Shown piece by piece: positions 34,653 through 43,710 of a stretch of 64,000 nucleotides of DNA. The notes under the pieces were generated by a model. That model was not told the origin of the DNA. It was given only the letters and a program-made list of their open reading frames with translations, and did not search any database. Source of the DNA: Kribbella aluminosa (GTDB taxonomy: Bacteria > Actinomycetota > Actinomycetes > Propionibacteriales > Kribbellaceae); contig NZ_JAGINT010000002.1 of assembly GCF_017876295.1 (NCBI RefSeq), positions 682,001 through 746,000 on the forward strand, written 5' to 3'. The position numbers were made by a program, and so were the translations under genes. Position 1 is the first letter of the stretch, and every line of letters begins with the position of its first letter.

Positions 34653-35729
34653 TCAAGTATTCAGCCAGGCGAACGCGCGGGCTCCCAGCCCGCGCACCGG
34701 GAGCGCGGCGAGGGCGCGGTACATCGGCTCCTCGACGTACTTCGTGAGCAGCCAGGCGAGACCGATGACGCCGACCACCGCGCCGGCGATCTGGGTCATC
34801 CGGCCGGCACCGAGCTCCATCAGCCGGTACGCGATCAGGTAGCCGACCACCTGGTTGAGCAGGTACAGGGCGAACGAGATCCGGGCCAGGAACTGGATCG
34901 GCCGCCGGAACCGCGCGAACACCGTCCAGTCCGGGCCGCGGGCGGCCAGCGCGACGAGCAGCAGCAGTACGCCGATGCCGAGCGAGGACGGCAGGTCCGA
35001 CGTGTGTGCGTGCTGCGCGAAGACCGTCGCCACGATCAGCGCGCTGAGCTGCACGACGCCGATCCGGCGCTGCGACCAGAGCCAGATCGCGATGCCGATC
35101 GCGAACAGCTGCAGGCGGTGGATGCCGAGCCCGTTCCACACCTGGATCACCCAGAGCGGGCTGCGGTCGATACGCCCGTTCCACTGCAGGGCCACCGGCG
35201 CGAGGATCATGATCCAGAGCATCGTGGTGATCCGCGGCCCGATGCCACGCGGCCAGAGCAGGGCGGCGGTGGCGAACGCCATCAGCTGCAGCGGCAGCGT
35301 CCAGTACGAGCCGTCGATGAGCTGCACGGTCGGGTCGAACGAGGCGGCCAGTGTCAGGTTTCCCCACAGGTCGTGCCGGGTCGGCAGGTTCCAGCTCGGC
35401 GGCCCGAAGAACAGCAGCAGCGTGTACGTGAACAGCACGGCGGCGAGGTACGGCGGGAGCACCCGGCAGGCGCGGCGCCACAACCAGTGCGGCGTGGAGC
35501 CCTTCCGGATCGTCACGCAGACGAAGTACGCGCTGATCACCAGGAGGATGCTGGCACCGACCTGGAACGGGTACCGCCCGAGCGGCGTACCGAGCTCAGG
35601 GTGCAGGAACGGACCCATGTACGTCGTGTGGGTAAACATCACGGCGAGCACCGACAGGACGCGCACCACGTCCCAGCTCAGCCTGCGTGTGGTCCTTCCC
35701 GAAGGGCGGTCGGGCGTCGTCACACTCAC
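34653..35729 (-). CDS. Acyltransferase-3 family membrane protein
   Basis: A 358-residue integral membrane acyltransferase of the OafA/Acyltransferase_3 type with about ten membrane helices. Seen are LSVLAVMFTHTTYMGPF (residues 25-41, the active-site histidine in helix 1), the RRACRVLPPYL loop, and WTLPLQLMAF near the middle. It moves an acyl group to a surface sugar or small molecule; the target is unknown. A short proline/threonine leader precedes helix 1. Confidence 0.84.
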   Translation of the reverse strand: MSVTTPDRPSGRTTRRLSWDVVRVLSVLAVMFTHTTYMGPFLHPELGTPLGRYPFQVGASILLVISAYFVCVTIRKGSTPHWLWRRACRVLPPYLAAVLFTYTLLLFFGPPSWNLPTRHDLWGNLTLAASFDPTVQLIDGSYWTLPLQLMAFATAALLWPRGIGPRITTMLWIMILAPVALQWNGRIDRSPLWVIQVWNGLGIHRLQLFAIGIAIWLWSQRRIGVVQLSALIVATVFAQHAHTSDLPSSLGIGVLLLLVALAARGPDWTVFARFRRPIQFLARISFALYLLNQVVGYLIAYRLMELGAGRMTQIAGAVVGVIGLAWLLTKYVEEPMYRALAALPVRGLGARAFAWLNT

Positions 35730-35834
35730 TCCATTTACGCATCGCTCGCCGATCTCTTCGGCCGTTACCCCCCTGTGACCCTAGGCAGAGACGGGGGTGC
35801 CGATGCAAATCGACCCGGTGATGCCTTCCTCACA

Positions 35835-36788
35835 TCAGCCGGCGGTTTGAAACGTCCGCCGGTAGTCCTGCGGCGGTACGCCGACCACGCGGCGGAAGTG
35901 GTGGCGGAGCAGGGCCGCCGTACCGAAGCCGGACTCGGTGGCGATCTGTTCGATGCCCATCCGGGTTTGTTCGAGGAGGGTGCGGGCGCGGAGGACGCGT
36001 TGCGTGGTCACCCATTTGAGGGGGGTCGTGCCGGTCTCGGCGACGAAGCGGCGGGCGAAGGTGCGTTCGGACATCTGGGCGCGGCGGGCCAGCGCCGGCA
36101 CGGTGTGCTCGGTGGTGAGGTTGCCGATCATCCAGTTCAGGACCGGCTGCAGGCTCTCGGCGGAGCACTCCGGCACGGGCACCTCGACGTACTGCCGCTG
36201 GCCGCCGTCGCGCTGCGGCGGGACCACCATCCGGCGGGCGATCCGAGTCGCGACCGCGCTGCCGAGTTCGCGCCGTACCAGGTGCAGGCAGGCGTCTATG
36301 CCGGCCGCCGTACCGGCGCTGGTGATGATGTTGCCGTCGTCGACGAACAGCACGTCCGGGTCGATCTTCGCGGTCGGGAACTGCGCCATGAATTTGTCGA
36401 TGTACCGCCAGTGGGTGGTGCAGGCCCGCCCGTCGAGCAGCCCGGCGGTACCGAGGACGAAGGCGCCGGAGCAGACCGTGAGCAGGATCGCGCCACGCGC
36501 CTCCGCCCGGCGCAGCGCGTCCAGGATCCGCTCGTCGTACTCGTGCCGCCAGGTGGTCGCCGGGATGCCGATCAGGTCGGCGTCCTCGAGCTCCTCCAGG
36601 CCGTACGGCGCGATCACCTGGGAGTGGCTGCTGGTCTCCATCGGCACGCCCGGCGTGGTCGAGCAGACCTTGAAGTCGAACGCCGGTACGCCGTCGTCGG
36701 TGCGGTCCAGTCCGAAGACCTCGGCGAGCACTCCGAACTCGAACAGGGCGACGTCCTCCATCAGCACGACCGCGATCTTCTGCAGCAT
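35835..36788 (-). CDS. GlxA-family AraC-type regulator
   Basis: A 317-residue regulator: residues 1-180 form a DJ-1/PfpI-like amidotransferase fold with the nucleophile-elbow cysteine in LLTVCSGAFVLG, residues 220-315 the AraC double HTH (LARRAQMSERTFARRF and IEQIATESGFGTAALLRHHF). The N-domain of such proteins is usually a sensor, not an enzyme. Direct repeats TGGCAGRATCT and a TGCCAC-GTGGCA dyad lie between it and the divergent small gene, suggesting autoregulation. Confidence 0.87.
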   Translation of the reverse strand: MLQKIAVVLMEDVALFEFGVLAEVFGLDRTDDGVPAFDFKVCSTTPGVPMETSSHSQVIAPYGLEELEDADLIGIPATTWRHEYDERILDALRRAEARGAILLTVCSGAFVLGTAGLLDGRACTTHWRYIDKFMAQFPTAKIDPDVLFVDDGNIITSAGTAAGIDACLHLVRRELGSAVATRIARRMVVPPQRDGGQRQYVEVPVPECSAESLQPVLNWMIGNLTTEHTVPALARRAQMSERTFARRFVAETGTTPLKWVTTQRVLRARTLLEQTRMGIEQIATESGFGTAALLRHHFRRVVGVPPQDYRRTFQTAG

Positions 36789-36837
36789 GGCAGAATCTTA
36801 TCGGACTATGTCAATAGTGCCACTGGTGGCAGGATCT
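36788..36837. promoter_or_regulatory. Repeats in the GlxA promoter
   Basis: TGGCAGAATCT (36788-36798) and TGGCAGGATCT (36827-36837) are direct repeats 39 bp apart. TGCCAC and GTGGCA (36818-36831) form a dyad sharing the second copy. The first copy touches the regulator's start codon. Direct repeats are the usual AraC-type binding pattern. Confidence 0.55.
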
Positions 36838-36859
36838 GGAACATAGAATCATTACTGCC

Positions 36860-37123
36860 ATGACCGGATACGTAGTTCTCGTACTTCTCGTCCTGGCCGT
36901 GATCGCGGCTCTGGAGGTCAGCAACAGGCGCAACTCGACCGGTCCGGCTGCCGGACCGCGGGGCACCTGGGCCGCTGACGACCGCGACCTGGCCCGAACC
37001 AAGCTCGACCTGCTCGCGCTCGGCGCGACGGCCAAGCCCTTCACCAGCAAGCCCGCCTCCACCACCGGAACGGTGCACACCATCCGCACCGCCCGCATCA
37101 CCCACGGCCGTCACGCGGCCTGA
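36860..37123 (+). CDS. Small membrane-anchored protein of unknown function
   Basis: An 87-residue protein with a single N-terminal membrane helix (TGYVVLVLLVLAVIAALEV, residues 2-20) and a cytoplasmic, basic tail. I do not recognise it. ATG 36860 is 71 bp from the divergent GlxA start and lies just after the direct repeats, so it may be that regulator's target. Confidence 0.55.
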   Translation: MTGYVVLVLLVLAVIAALEVSNRRNSTGPAAGPRGTWAADDRDLARTKLDLLALGATAKPFTSKPASTTGTVHTIRTARITHGRHAA

Positions 37124-37138
37124 ATACGCCAACTCGGG

Positions 37139-37395
37139 GCGTCGTCGTACGACCTGGTCTACACCGGGATTGGTGCGATCTGCTGGCTGCCGGACATCCG
37201 GCGGGGCTGACCTTCGAACCACTCACCGAGCACGACAGCGCACCGTGGAACGCGCTCCCCGGTCTGATGACCGAGGATGCGACCGGTGAGTGGCGCCTGA
37301 CGGAGAATCCGCGCCGCCTGGCGGCCACCTACACGCTGCAGGCGCACAAACCTACTGAGCCCGGCGCTGCTGTACCTTCTGGAACGCCTGCTTGA
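37139..37395 (+). pseudogene. Class I SAM-methyltransferase relic
   Basis: Two short stretches in different frames match the two ends of a known actinobacterial methyltransferase type: SYDLVYTGIGAICWLPDI (about 37144-37197) from the SAM-binding part, and EHDSAPWNALPGLM then GEWRLTENPRRL and TYTLQAHKP (37213-37354) from the C-terminus. The middle of the enzyme is missing, so this is a deletion relic, not an enzyme. Its end overlaps a small minus-strand gene. Confidence 0.7.
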
Positions 37396-37492
37396 TCTTC
37401 GCCTGGTTCTCCGGCTTGCTCAGTTCGCGCTGTGCGACCTGAACCAGCTTGGCGACCACGGCGCCCTTCACCAATGTCTTCACGAACCCCAT
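37352..37492 (-). CDS. 46-residue conserved-looking helical protein
   Basis: A short gene: MGFVKTLVKGAVVAKLVQVA continuing through REL-SKPENQAKIKQAF and ending QQRRAQ. GGGAGG precedes ATG 37492. The protein is basic and should be one amphipathic plus one charged helix, similar to small proteins scattered in actinobacteria. No function known. It overlaps the methyltransferase relic on the other strand by 44 bp. Confidence 0.62.
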   Translation of the reverse strand: MGFVKTLVKGAVVAKLVQVAQRELSKPENQAKIKQAFQKVQQRRAQ

Positions 37493-37591
37493 CAGGGCCT
37501 CCCTCTGTTGCCCCCGACGCTACCGGCCGTGACAACCCTCCTCCATGGGTGATCCACCGGAACTGTCCCTGGCGTCGGGCACACTAGGGGT

Positions 37592-38449
37592 ATGCCTGAG
37601 TTGCCGGAGGTCGAGTCGCTGGCGGTGTTCCTGCGGGAGCGAGCGGTGGGGCATGCGTTCGTGCGGGCGGACATCACCGCGATCAGCGCGCTGAAGACGT
37701 ACGACCCGCCGATCTCGGCGATGGTCGGGCTGCTGATCGACGACGTGCGGCGGCACGGGAAGTTCCTGGACATCTCGGCGCAGGGCGTGCACCTGGTGAT
37801 CCACCTGGCGCGGGCCGGCTGGCTGCGGTGGAAGGAAGAGCAGAACACCGGGCTCGTGCGGCCGGGGAAGGGGCCGATCGCGCTCCGGACCGTGCTGGAC
37901 GACGGCGCCGGGTTCGACCTGACCGAGGCCGGCACCCAGAAGAAGCTAGCGGTGTACGTCGTTCGCGACGTCGACGAGGTCCCCGGCGTCGCGCGCCTCG
38001 GGCCGGACCCGTTCACGCTGTCGCTGGAGGACTTCGGCGAGATCCTCAAACGCGAGGGCCGCGTCCAGCTCAAGGGCGTCCTGCGGAGCCAGTCGGTGAT
38101 CGCCGGCATCGGCAACGCGTACTCCGACGAGATCCTGCACGTCGCGAAGATGAGCCCCTTCAAACCGGCTTCGAACCTCTCCGCCGACGAGCTCCAGACC
38201 CTGTACGACGCGATGCGCGAGACCCTCCAGGACGCCGTCGACCGGTCCGCCGGGCTCGCCGTCCAGGACCTGAAGTCGGAGAAGAAGTCCGGCCTCCGGG
38301 TGCACGGCCGGAAGGGCCAGAAGTGTCCGGTCTGCGGCGACATCGTCCGCGAGGTGAGCTTCGCCGACTCCTCCCTGCAGTACTGCGCGACCTGTCAGAC
38401 CGGCGGCAAACCGCTGGCCGACCGGAGGCTGTCGAAGCTGCTCAAGTAG
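37592..38449 (+). CDS. Fpg/Nei-family DNA glycosylase
   Basis: A 285-residue base-excision enzyme. It begins MPELPEVES, so after Met removal Pro is the nucleophile and Glu the next catalytic residue. The helix-two-turn-helix region reads LKGVLRSQSVIAGIGNAYSD and the C-terminal zinc finger is CPVCGDIV ... YCATCQT. It removes oxidised bases and nicks the strand. Whether it is closer to Fpg (MutM) or Nei is not clear from sequence alone; the RR-containing arm GRKGQK is Nei-like. Start ATG 37592. Confidence 0.9.
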   Translation: MPELPEVESLAVFLRERAVGHAFVRADITAISALKTYDPPISAMVGLLIDDVRRHGKFLDISAQGVHLVIHLARAGWLRWKEEQNTGLVRPGKGPIALRTVLDDGAGFDLTEAGTQKKLAVYVVRDVDEVPGVARLGPDPFTLSLEDFGEILKREGRVQLKGVLRSQSVIAGIGNAYSDEILHVAKMSPFKPASNLSADELQTLYDAMRETLQDAVDRSAGLAVQDLKSEKKSGLRVHGRKGQKCPVCGDIVREVSFADSSLQYCATCQTGGKPLADRRLSKLLK

Positions 38450-38459
38450 GTTCCCGCGC

Positions 38460-38891
38460 ATGCGGAAGATCTACGTGGCAGCACACGTCTACATGATTCT
38501 CGGGCTGATCAGCGGGCTGTACTACCGCGAGCTCACCAAGGCGAAGGACTTCACCGGCGACTCCCAACTGGGTGTGGTGCACACCCACATCCTGGCGCTC
38601 GGCATGCTGTTCTTCCTGATCGTGCTCGCGCTGGAGAAGCTGTTCACGCTGACGAACGGCAAACTCTTCACCGCGTTCTTCTGGGTCTACAACGCGGGCC
38701 TCGCGCTCACCGTCGGCATGATGCTGCTGCGCGGCACGCTGACCGTGCTCGGGCACCAGACCGGCGCCGCCCTGGACGGCATCTCCGGTCTGGGCCACGT
38801 CACGATCACCCTCGGCCTGATCTTCTTCTTCATCAACCTCGGCAAGTGCCTGCCGGCCAAGGAGCCTGCGAAGGAGAAGGTCGAGGCCTAG
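38460..38891 (+). CDS. DUF2871 membrane protein
   Basis: A 143-residue protein with four membrane helices, matching the DUF2871 pattern: YVAAHVYMILGLISGLYYRE, VVHTHILALGMLFFLIVLAL and GLGHVTITLGLIFFFINLG, with conserved histidines in helices 1, 2 and 4 that may bind a metal or heme. It follows the glycosylase gene by 10 bp and may be cotranscribed. Function unknown. Confidence 0.85.
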   Translation: MRKIYVAAHVYMILGLISGLYYRELTKAKDFTGDSQLGVVHTHILALGMLFFLIVLALEKLFTLTNGKLFTAFFWVYNAGLALTVGMMLLRGTLTVLGHQTGAALDGISGLGHVTITLGLIFFFINLGKCLPAKEPAKEKVEA

Positions 38892-38943
38892 GTCGTCCCC
38901 TCCGACCGCGTCGATCAGGTTCGCGCCGTTGCGCTGCAAGCGG

Positions 38944-39777
38944 TCACAGGCGGATGACGTACGGCGAAGACGCCGACCGGCGACCTGCGTCCAGCCGGGC
39001 GCGCAGTTCGTGCTCGCCGGCCCCGGTGACCCGGGTGGCCCAGCCGATCGACCGTCCCGGCTCGAGGCCGTCGAACCTCCACCCCTGCTCGGAAGCTGAC
39101 CAGTCCGGCGGCAGCGGGAGGTCGACCTCGCCGCGGGCCGGCGTACGGCCGAAGTTCGTCACCACCACGGTCAGCTCGCCGCGGCCCGGGTGGATCGACG
39201 CCAGCACCGTACCGACCGGAGCGACCAGGACGCGGCGTACGCCGGTCGGCACCGCCAGCGGTACCACGCGGCGCTCCGGCATCGGGAACGGGCCGATCGT
39301 GGTCCGGGTGAGCTCGTGACCGGTGACGGCGTACCGGCGGCCGGCGAACCGGATCTGGTGCAGGCTGTCCGGCTCGGCCATGCCGACGAACCGGACCGCG
39401 ACATCGGCCGTGCGCCGGGCCACCAGGTGTGCGGTCGTACCGGCCGGGGTCAGGTCCCAGACGCCGTCGGCGTTCGCGGTGACGGTGTCCTCCGGGACGA
39501 TCCGCAGCTTCCCGGCCAGCGCGACCCGGACGACCGGCGGCTCACCGGCCTCGGGCAGCCGGACGACCAGATCGTCACCGTCGCGGCGCCAGGTCAGCGC
39601 TCTGCCGGTGTGGTCCTCGACGACGTGCCGTGGCATGGTCACCAGCCCCGGCAGCCGTACTTCGTGATCCGCGGGCCGGCACGCGATCCGGAGCAGCAAG
39701 AGCTCACGGCTTCGCACGATCGCCTCACCCCACGGTTGCGGTGCGAACTCGCCCGGGATCCCCTGAATCAGCGCCAC
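38944..39777 (-). CDS. Beta-rich protein of unknown function, resembling glycosidase C-terminal domains
   Basis: A 277-residue protein with no signal peptide and no catalytic barrel. The N-terminal part (WRRDGDDLVVRLPEAGEPPVV) recalls the beta domain behind alpha-L-fucosidases, and the C-terminal part (VVTNFGRTPARGEVDLPLPP then GLEPGRSIGWATRV) resembles NEW3-type accessory domains. It may be a free-standing relic of a glycosidase or a scaffold. Function unknown. Start ATG 39777. Confidence 0.55.
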   Translation of the reverse strand: MALIQGIPGEFAPQPWGEAIVRSRELLLLRIACRPADHEVRLPGLVTMPRHVVEDHTGRALTWRRDGDDLVVRLPEAGEPPVVRVALAGKLRIVPEDTVTANADGVWDLTPAGTTAHLVARRTADVAVRFVGMAEPDSLHQIRFAGRRYAVTGHELTRTTIGPFPMPERRVVPLAVPTGVRRVLVAPVGTVLASIHPGRGELTVVVTNFGRTPARGEVDLPLPPDWSASEQGWRFDGLEPGRSIGWATRVTGAGEHELRARLDAGRRSASSPYVIRL

Positions 39778-39855
39778 CGCGACCTCCTCCGAGCCACGGT
39801 CCTAGATCCGCCCGCCGGGGTCAACGTTTTATCCCGTCCGCGCGGCAACCGCCTT

Positions 39856-39878
39856 CCGAAACCGGTTGTGCGTTTCGG
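39856..39878. promoter_or_regulatory. Small dyad in a divergent gap
   Basis: CCGAAAC (39856-39862) and GTTTCGG (39872-39878), perfect 7-bp arms, 28 bp before the rhodanese start. It may be an operator or hairpin; no regulator is nearby. Confidence 0.35.
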
Positions 39879-39906
39879 CCGACCGCTGGTCTGACATGCT
39901 GGGTGC

Positions 39907-40230
39907 ATGTTCCGGAACCAGGAGATTCCTTCGGTCGTGGTGAGCGAGCTCGACGACGCGCTGCTGGCGGAGGCGTTCGTACTCGACGTCCGCGAGCCGG
40001 ACGAGTGGGACCGCGGCCACATCGAGGGCGCCACCCACATCCCGCTCGGTGAGCTCCAGGAGCGGGTCGGCGAGGTCCCGCTGGACCAGAAGGTGCTCTG
40101 CGTCTGCGCGGTCGGCGGCCGCTCCGGCATGGCCACCCAGTTCCTGAACCAGGTCGGCCGGGAGGCGATCAACCTCGACGGCGGCATGCACGCCTGGGAG
40201 ATCGCCGGCCGCCCGGTCAGCACGAACTAA
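39907..40230 (+). CDS. Single-domain rhodanese
   Basis: A 107-residue rhodanese domain. The active-site loop CAVGGRS begins at C67, correct in length for a persulfide-carrying sulfurtransferase (C-x4-R-S). VLDVREPDEWDRGHIEGATH (residues 25-44) is the usual Cdc25-like entry. No signal peptide. Sulfur donor and acceptor are not evident; it is divergent from the beta-rich gene. Confidence 0.88.
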   Translation: MFRNQEIPSVVVSELDDALLAEAFVLDVREPDEWDRGHIEGATHIPLGELQERVGEVPLDQKVLCVCAVGGRSGMATQFLNQVGREAINLDGGMHAWEIAGRPVSTN

Positions 40231-40361
40231 CAGATAGAGAAGAAAACCTTCCACACGGTGACTGCAGGCGTTACTTTGTCACCGGTCGGTTGATCGGCGT
40301 ACACCTGCGGCTCATGAGGCGGTAGCGCGCGCGGCGTCGGATGACCGCGTCCGTCCACCGT

Positions 40362-40376
40362 GGGGAGGCTCCTGTG
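40362..40376 (+). promoter_or_regulatory. Ribosome site and GTG start of the NAGPA protein
   Basis: GGGGAGG (40362-40368) lies 5 bases before GTG 40374. It decides for this GTG over ATG 40341, which has no such site. Confidence 0.65.
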
Positions 40377-43300
40377 TCGCTCATCCGTCCCTTGACCACA
40401 GCGATCGGCGTTGGTGGCCTGTTGGCCGGCGTGCTGGTCAGTCCCGCCGTCGCCCGGCCCGGTGCCGCGGCGATCCCGGACGCCGCGATCGCCGAGAACG
40501 GCGTACTGACGTCGCGGTCCGACAGCCCGGTCGCGCCCGGGGTGAACTACACGTCGTTCGAACGGCTCGACCCGAAGGGCTGGCAGCGCGGCGACATCCT
40601 CGACACCGACCTGAGCAAGCACGGCGTGACCGTCGACCTGGTGAACACCGGGAAGGTCTCCGGCGGGCAGCCACTCAGCCGGCAGTTGGCGAGCAAGGGC
40701 GCGATCGCAGGCGTGAACGGCGACTTCTTCGACATCAACGACACGAACGCGCCGCTCGGCGTCGGGGTCGAGTCCGGCAAGCTGGTGAACGCGCCGGCCG
40801 CCGGGCACAACGACACCGCGGTGATCGGCAAGGACGGGCTCGGCAGGATCGCCCAGCTGTTCCTGCAGGGCACCGCGACCGACGGGCCGACCAAGCTCGA
40901 GCTGACCAACCTGAACTCGCCGGCGGTGAACGCCGGCGGGATCGGCCTTTACACCCCGGAGTGGGGCGATGCCGCCCGAACCCGGACCGTGGACGGCCTG
41001 CCGACCGTCCGCGAGGTGATCCTTCGCGACGGTGTGGTCGTCTCGTCCGCCACCACTCCGGCCACCACCCCGCTGGCGGCGAACGAGCAGGCGCTGATCG
41101 GTCGCGAGGCCGGTGCGGAGGCGCTGACCGCACTGCAGGTCGGTGACAAGGTCGACGTCGCGTACGGCCTGCGCCCGGACGCCGCCGACGTCGCGGCCGC
41201 GGTCAGCGGCAACTACCAGCTCGCGAAGGACGGCAAGGTGCCGGCCGACGTACCGGACGCCGACCTGGCGCCGCGGACCGCGGTCGGGTTCGACGCCGCG
41301 GGCGGCCGGATGATCCTGCTGACGGTCGACGGCCGGGCGACCGGTTCGCGCGGCCTGTCGCTGAAGGAAATGGGTCAGCTGATGATCAGCCTCGGTGCTG
41401 ACGAAGCGCTCAACCTGGACGGCGGCGGCTCCTCGACGATGCTCGCCCGGACGCCGGGCAAGGCCGCGCCGGACGTCGTCAACAACCCGTCCGACGGCAA
41501 CGAGCGACTCATCCCGAACGGCCTCGGCCTCCTCCCGGTGAAGGGCAGCGGCGCGCTGAAGGGCTTCCGCGTCGAGTCGGTCGGCACCTCCGCCGAGGGT
41601 CCCGACGCCGACATCTCCCGGAGTTCTCGCGTCCTCACCGGCCTCAGCCGGGTCCTCAAGGCCACCGGGTACGACGAGACGTACGCTCCCGCCATCGGTA
41701 CGCCGTCCTGGTACGCCGGCAGCAACGTCCGCGTCGACCAGCAAGGCGTCGTGACCGGCCGCCGCGCGGGTGACGTGATCGTCACCGCCGCCCGCGGTAC
41801 GGCGAACGGAAGGTTCCCGATGACCGTCCTCGGCACACCGACCCGCCTGGCGCCGAGCACCTGCCAGGTGTCGCTCGCGGACTCGAACGCCAAGGGCTTC
41901 TTCGAGGTCGACGGGTACGACGCCGACGGGTTCTCCACCTGGGTCGAGCCGCGCGACGTCAAGCTCAGCTACGACACCGCCAAGGTGCAGGTGGTTGCGA
42001 AAGGCAACGGGTTCGAAGTCAATGCCCTGGGCAACGATGCTGTGTCGACCGTGGTGACCGCGACGGTCGGCACCCTGAGCACGCAGCTCAGCGTCACGGC
42101 CGGTCTGGCGAGCACCGTGGTGGACGGCATGGACGACGTCACCAAGTGGGCGGCGAACGCCGTACCGGCCGGCGCCGCGACCGCGTCCCGGTCCGCCGCC
42201 GAGGGACATGACGGCGGGCAGGCGATCGCGCTCGACTACTCGCTGACCGGCAGCACGGCCACGCGCGCGGCGTACCTCTCGCAAACCCCGCAGCAGACGC
42301 TTCCCGGCCAGCCGCAGAAGCTCGGCGTGTGGGTGTACGGCGACGGCAAGGGCGCCTGGCTGCGGGCGAACGCGTACGACGCCGCGGGCGGTACGGCGCA
42401 GAGCCTCAACCTGGCCGCGGCGGTCGACTGGACCGGCTGGAAGTACGTCGAGGCGGACATCCCGCCGGGTCTGACCTACCCGCTGCGGTTCTGGCGGATC
42501 TATGTCGTGGAGACCTCGCCGACCCGGCAGTACTCGGGCCGGATCGTGATCGACGACCTGACCGTGCGCAGCGCGCCGCCGGTGACCATGGATCCGCCGG
42601 CCAAGGTGATCGATCCGATGGTGGTCACCGACGGGACCGTGACCACGAGCGGCCGCTGGCGGTTCGCGGTGATGTCGGACGCGCAGTTCACCGCCGACGA
42701 CCCGAACTCGGACTACGTGAAGCAGGCCCGGCGGACGATCCGCGAGGCGCTCGCCCAGAAGCCCGACTTCCTGGTGATCAACGGCGACTTCGTCGACCGG
42801 GCGTTCGGGCCGGACATCGCGCTCGCCAAGCAGATCATCGACGAGGAGGTGGCCGGCAAGGTGCCGGTGCACTACGTGCCGGGCAACCACGAGACGTACG
42901 GCCCGGGCGACCTGTCCGAGTGGAAGAAGGTCTTCGGCAGTCCGACCAGCACGTTCGACCACAAGGGCACCCGGTTCGTGCTGCGGGACTCGTCGCTCGG
43001 CTCGCTGCGGGCCGGCGGGTTCGACCAGATCGCCGACCTGCGCAAGCAGCTCGGCTCGGCTGCCCAGGATCGCTCGATCCGGAACGTCGTGGTGATGGCT
43101 CACCACCCGATCGACGACCCCTCGCCGACGCAGAACTCGCAGCTCGGTGACCGGAAGGAAGCCGCGATGATCGTCCGGTGGCTCGCCGACTTCCGCAAGG
43201 CCACGGGCAAGGGCGCCGCGTACATGGCGGGGCACGCGGGGACCTTCGCAGCCACCCGCACCGACGGCGTACTGCTCCCGCTGACCGGCAACTCGGGCAA

Positions 43301-43700
43301 GAGCCCCGCAGCCGCACCGGACGCCGGCGGCTTCACCGGCTGGGCATTGGTGGGGATCTCGAAGTCGGCCGGGCAGCCCTGGTTCCAGGTAGAACTGCGC
43401 CCGCACGTCGACGCGCTCGAGCTGGCCGCCCCGACCACCATGCGCCGCAACCAGACCGCCACGGCCGCCGCGACCGTCATCCAGGACAACCGCCGCGTCC
43501 CGGTCTCGTTCCCGGTCTCGGCCGACTGGTGGGGCTCGGCCACGATGTACATCGGCCCGGTCAAGAGCGCCCCGTTCTGGGCTGTCGCCGCGTACGACCC
43601 GTCCACCGGCCAGCTGAGCGCCCTACGCCCGGGGAGCGCCCAACTGGGCGTAACCGTGAACGGCGTCTCCAAGAGCTCGACCATCCAGGTCGATTGGTAA
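40374..43700 (+). CDS. Secreted phosphodiester glycosidase (NAGPA)-metallophosphatase fusion
   Basis: A 1108-residue exported protein. Signal peptide at residues 1-30 (LLAGVLVSPAVARPG). The NAGPA domain (roughly 40-390) shows GAIAGVNGDFFDIND and EALNLDGGGSSTMLAR, the phosphodiester glycosidase signatures. One or two bacterial Ig-like domains and a jelly-roll-like domain follow (400-750). Then a calcineurin-type phosphoesterase: FAVMSDAQF, VINGDFVDRAF, YVPGNHETYGPG, VVMAHHPIDD and AYMAGHAGTF. It probably strips glycans and then phosphate from wall teichoic acid or sugar phosphodiesters. Pairing both activities in one chain is notable. Confidence 0.86.
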   Translation: MSLIRPLTTAIGVGGLLAGVLVSPAVARPGAAAIPDAAIAENGVLTSRSDSPVAPGVNYTSFERLDPKGWQRGDILDTDLSKHGVTVDLVNTGKVSGGQPLSRQLASKGAIAGVNGDFFDINDTNAPLGVGVESGKLVNAPAAGHNDTAVIGKDGLGRIAQLFLQGTATDGPTKLELTNLNSPAVNAGGIGLYTPEWGDAARTRTVDGLPTVREVILRDGVVVSSATTPATTPLAANEQALIGREAGAEALTALQVGDKVDVAYGLRPDAADVAAAVSGNYQLAKDGKVPADVPDADLAPRTAVGFDAAGGRMILLTVDGRATGSRGLSLKEMGQLMISLGADEALNLDGGGSSTMLARTPGKAAPDVVNNPSDGNERLIPNGLGLLPVKGSGALKGFRVESVGTSAEGPDADISRSSRVLTGLSRVLKATGYDETYAPAIGTPSWYAGSNVRVDQQGVVTGRRAGDVIVTAARGTANGRFPMTVLGTPTRLAPSTCQVSLADSNAKGFFEVDGYDADGFSTWVEPRDVKLSYDTAKVQVVAKGNGFEVNALGNDAVSTVVTATVGTLSTQLSVTAGLASTVVDGMDDVTKWAANAVPAGAATASRSAAEGHDGGQAIALDYSLTGSTATRAAYLSQTPQQTLPGQPQKLGVWVYGDGKGAWLRANAYDAAGGTAQSLNLAAAVDWTGWKYVEADIPPGLTYPLRFWRIYVVETSPTRQYSGRIVIDDLTVRSAPPVTMDPPAKVIDPMVVTDGTVTTSGRWRFAVMSDAQFTADDPNSDYVKQARRTIREALAQKPDFLVINGDFVDRAFGPDIALAKQIIDEEVAGKVPVHYVPGNHETYGPGDLSEWKKVFGSPTSTFDHKGTRFVLRDSSLGSLRAGGFDQIADLRKQLGSAAQDRSIRNVVVMAHHPIDDPSPTQNSQLGDRKEAAMIVRWLADFRKATGKGAAYMAGHAGTFAATRTDGVLLPLTGNSGKSPAAAPDAGGFTGWALVGISKSAGQPWFQVELRPHVDALELAAPTTMRRNQTATAAATVIQDNRRVPVSFPVSADWWGSATMYIGPVKSAPFWAVAAYDPSTGQLSALRPGSAQLGVTVNGVSKSSTIQVDW

Positions 43701-43710
43701 CGTCAGCGGA

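Noticed and set aside
33231..36863. 1210-residue plus-strand open frame
   Set aside because: It runs antisense through four well-supported minus-strand genes and has the usual Arg/His/Gln-rich shadow composition.
40227..43406. 1059-residue minus-strand open frame opposite the phosphodiester glycosidase gene
   Set aside because: It is Arg/Val/Gly-rich without domains and mirrors the codon bias of the plus-strand gene, which has a signal peptide and two catalytic domains.
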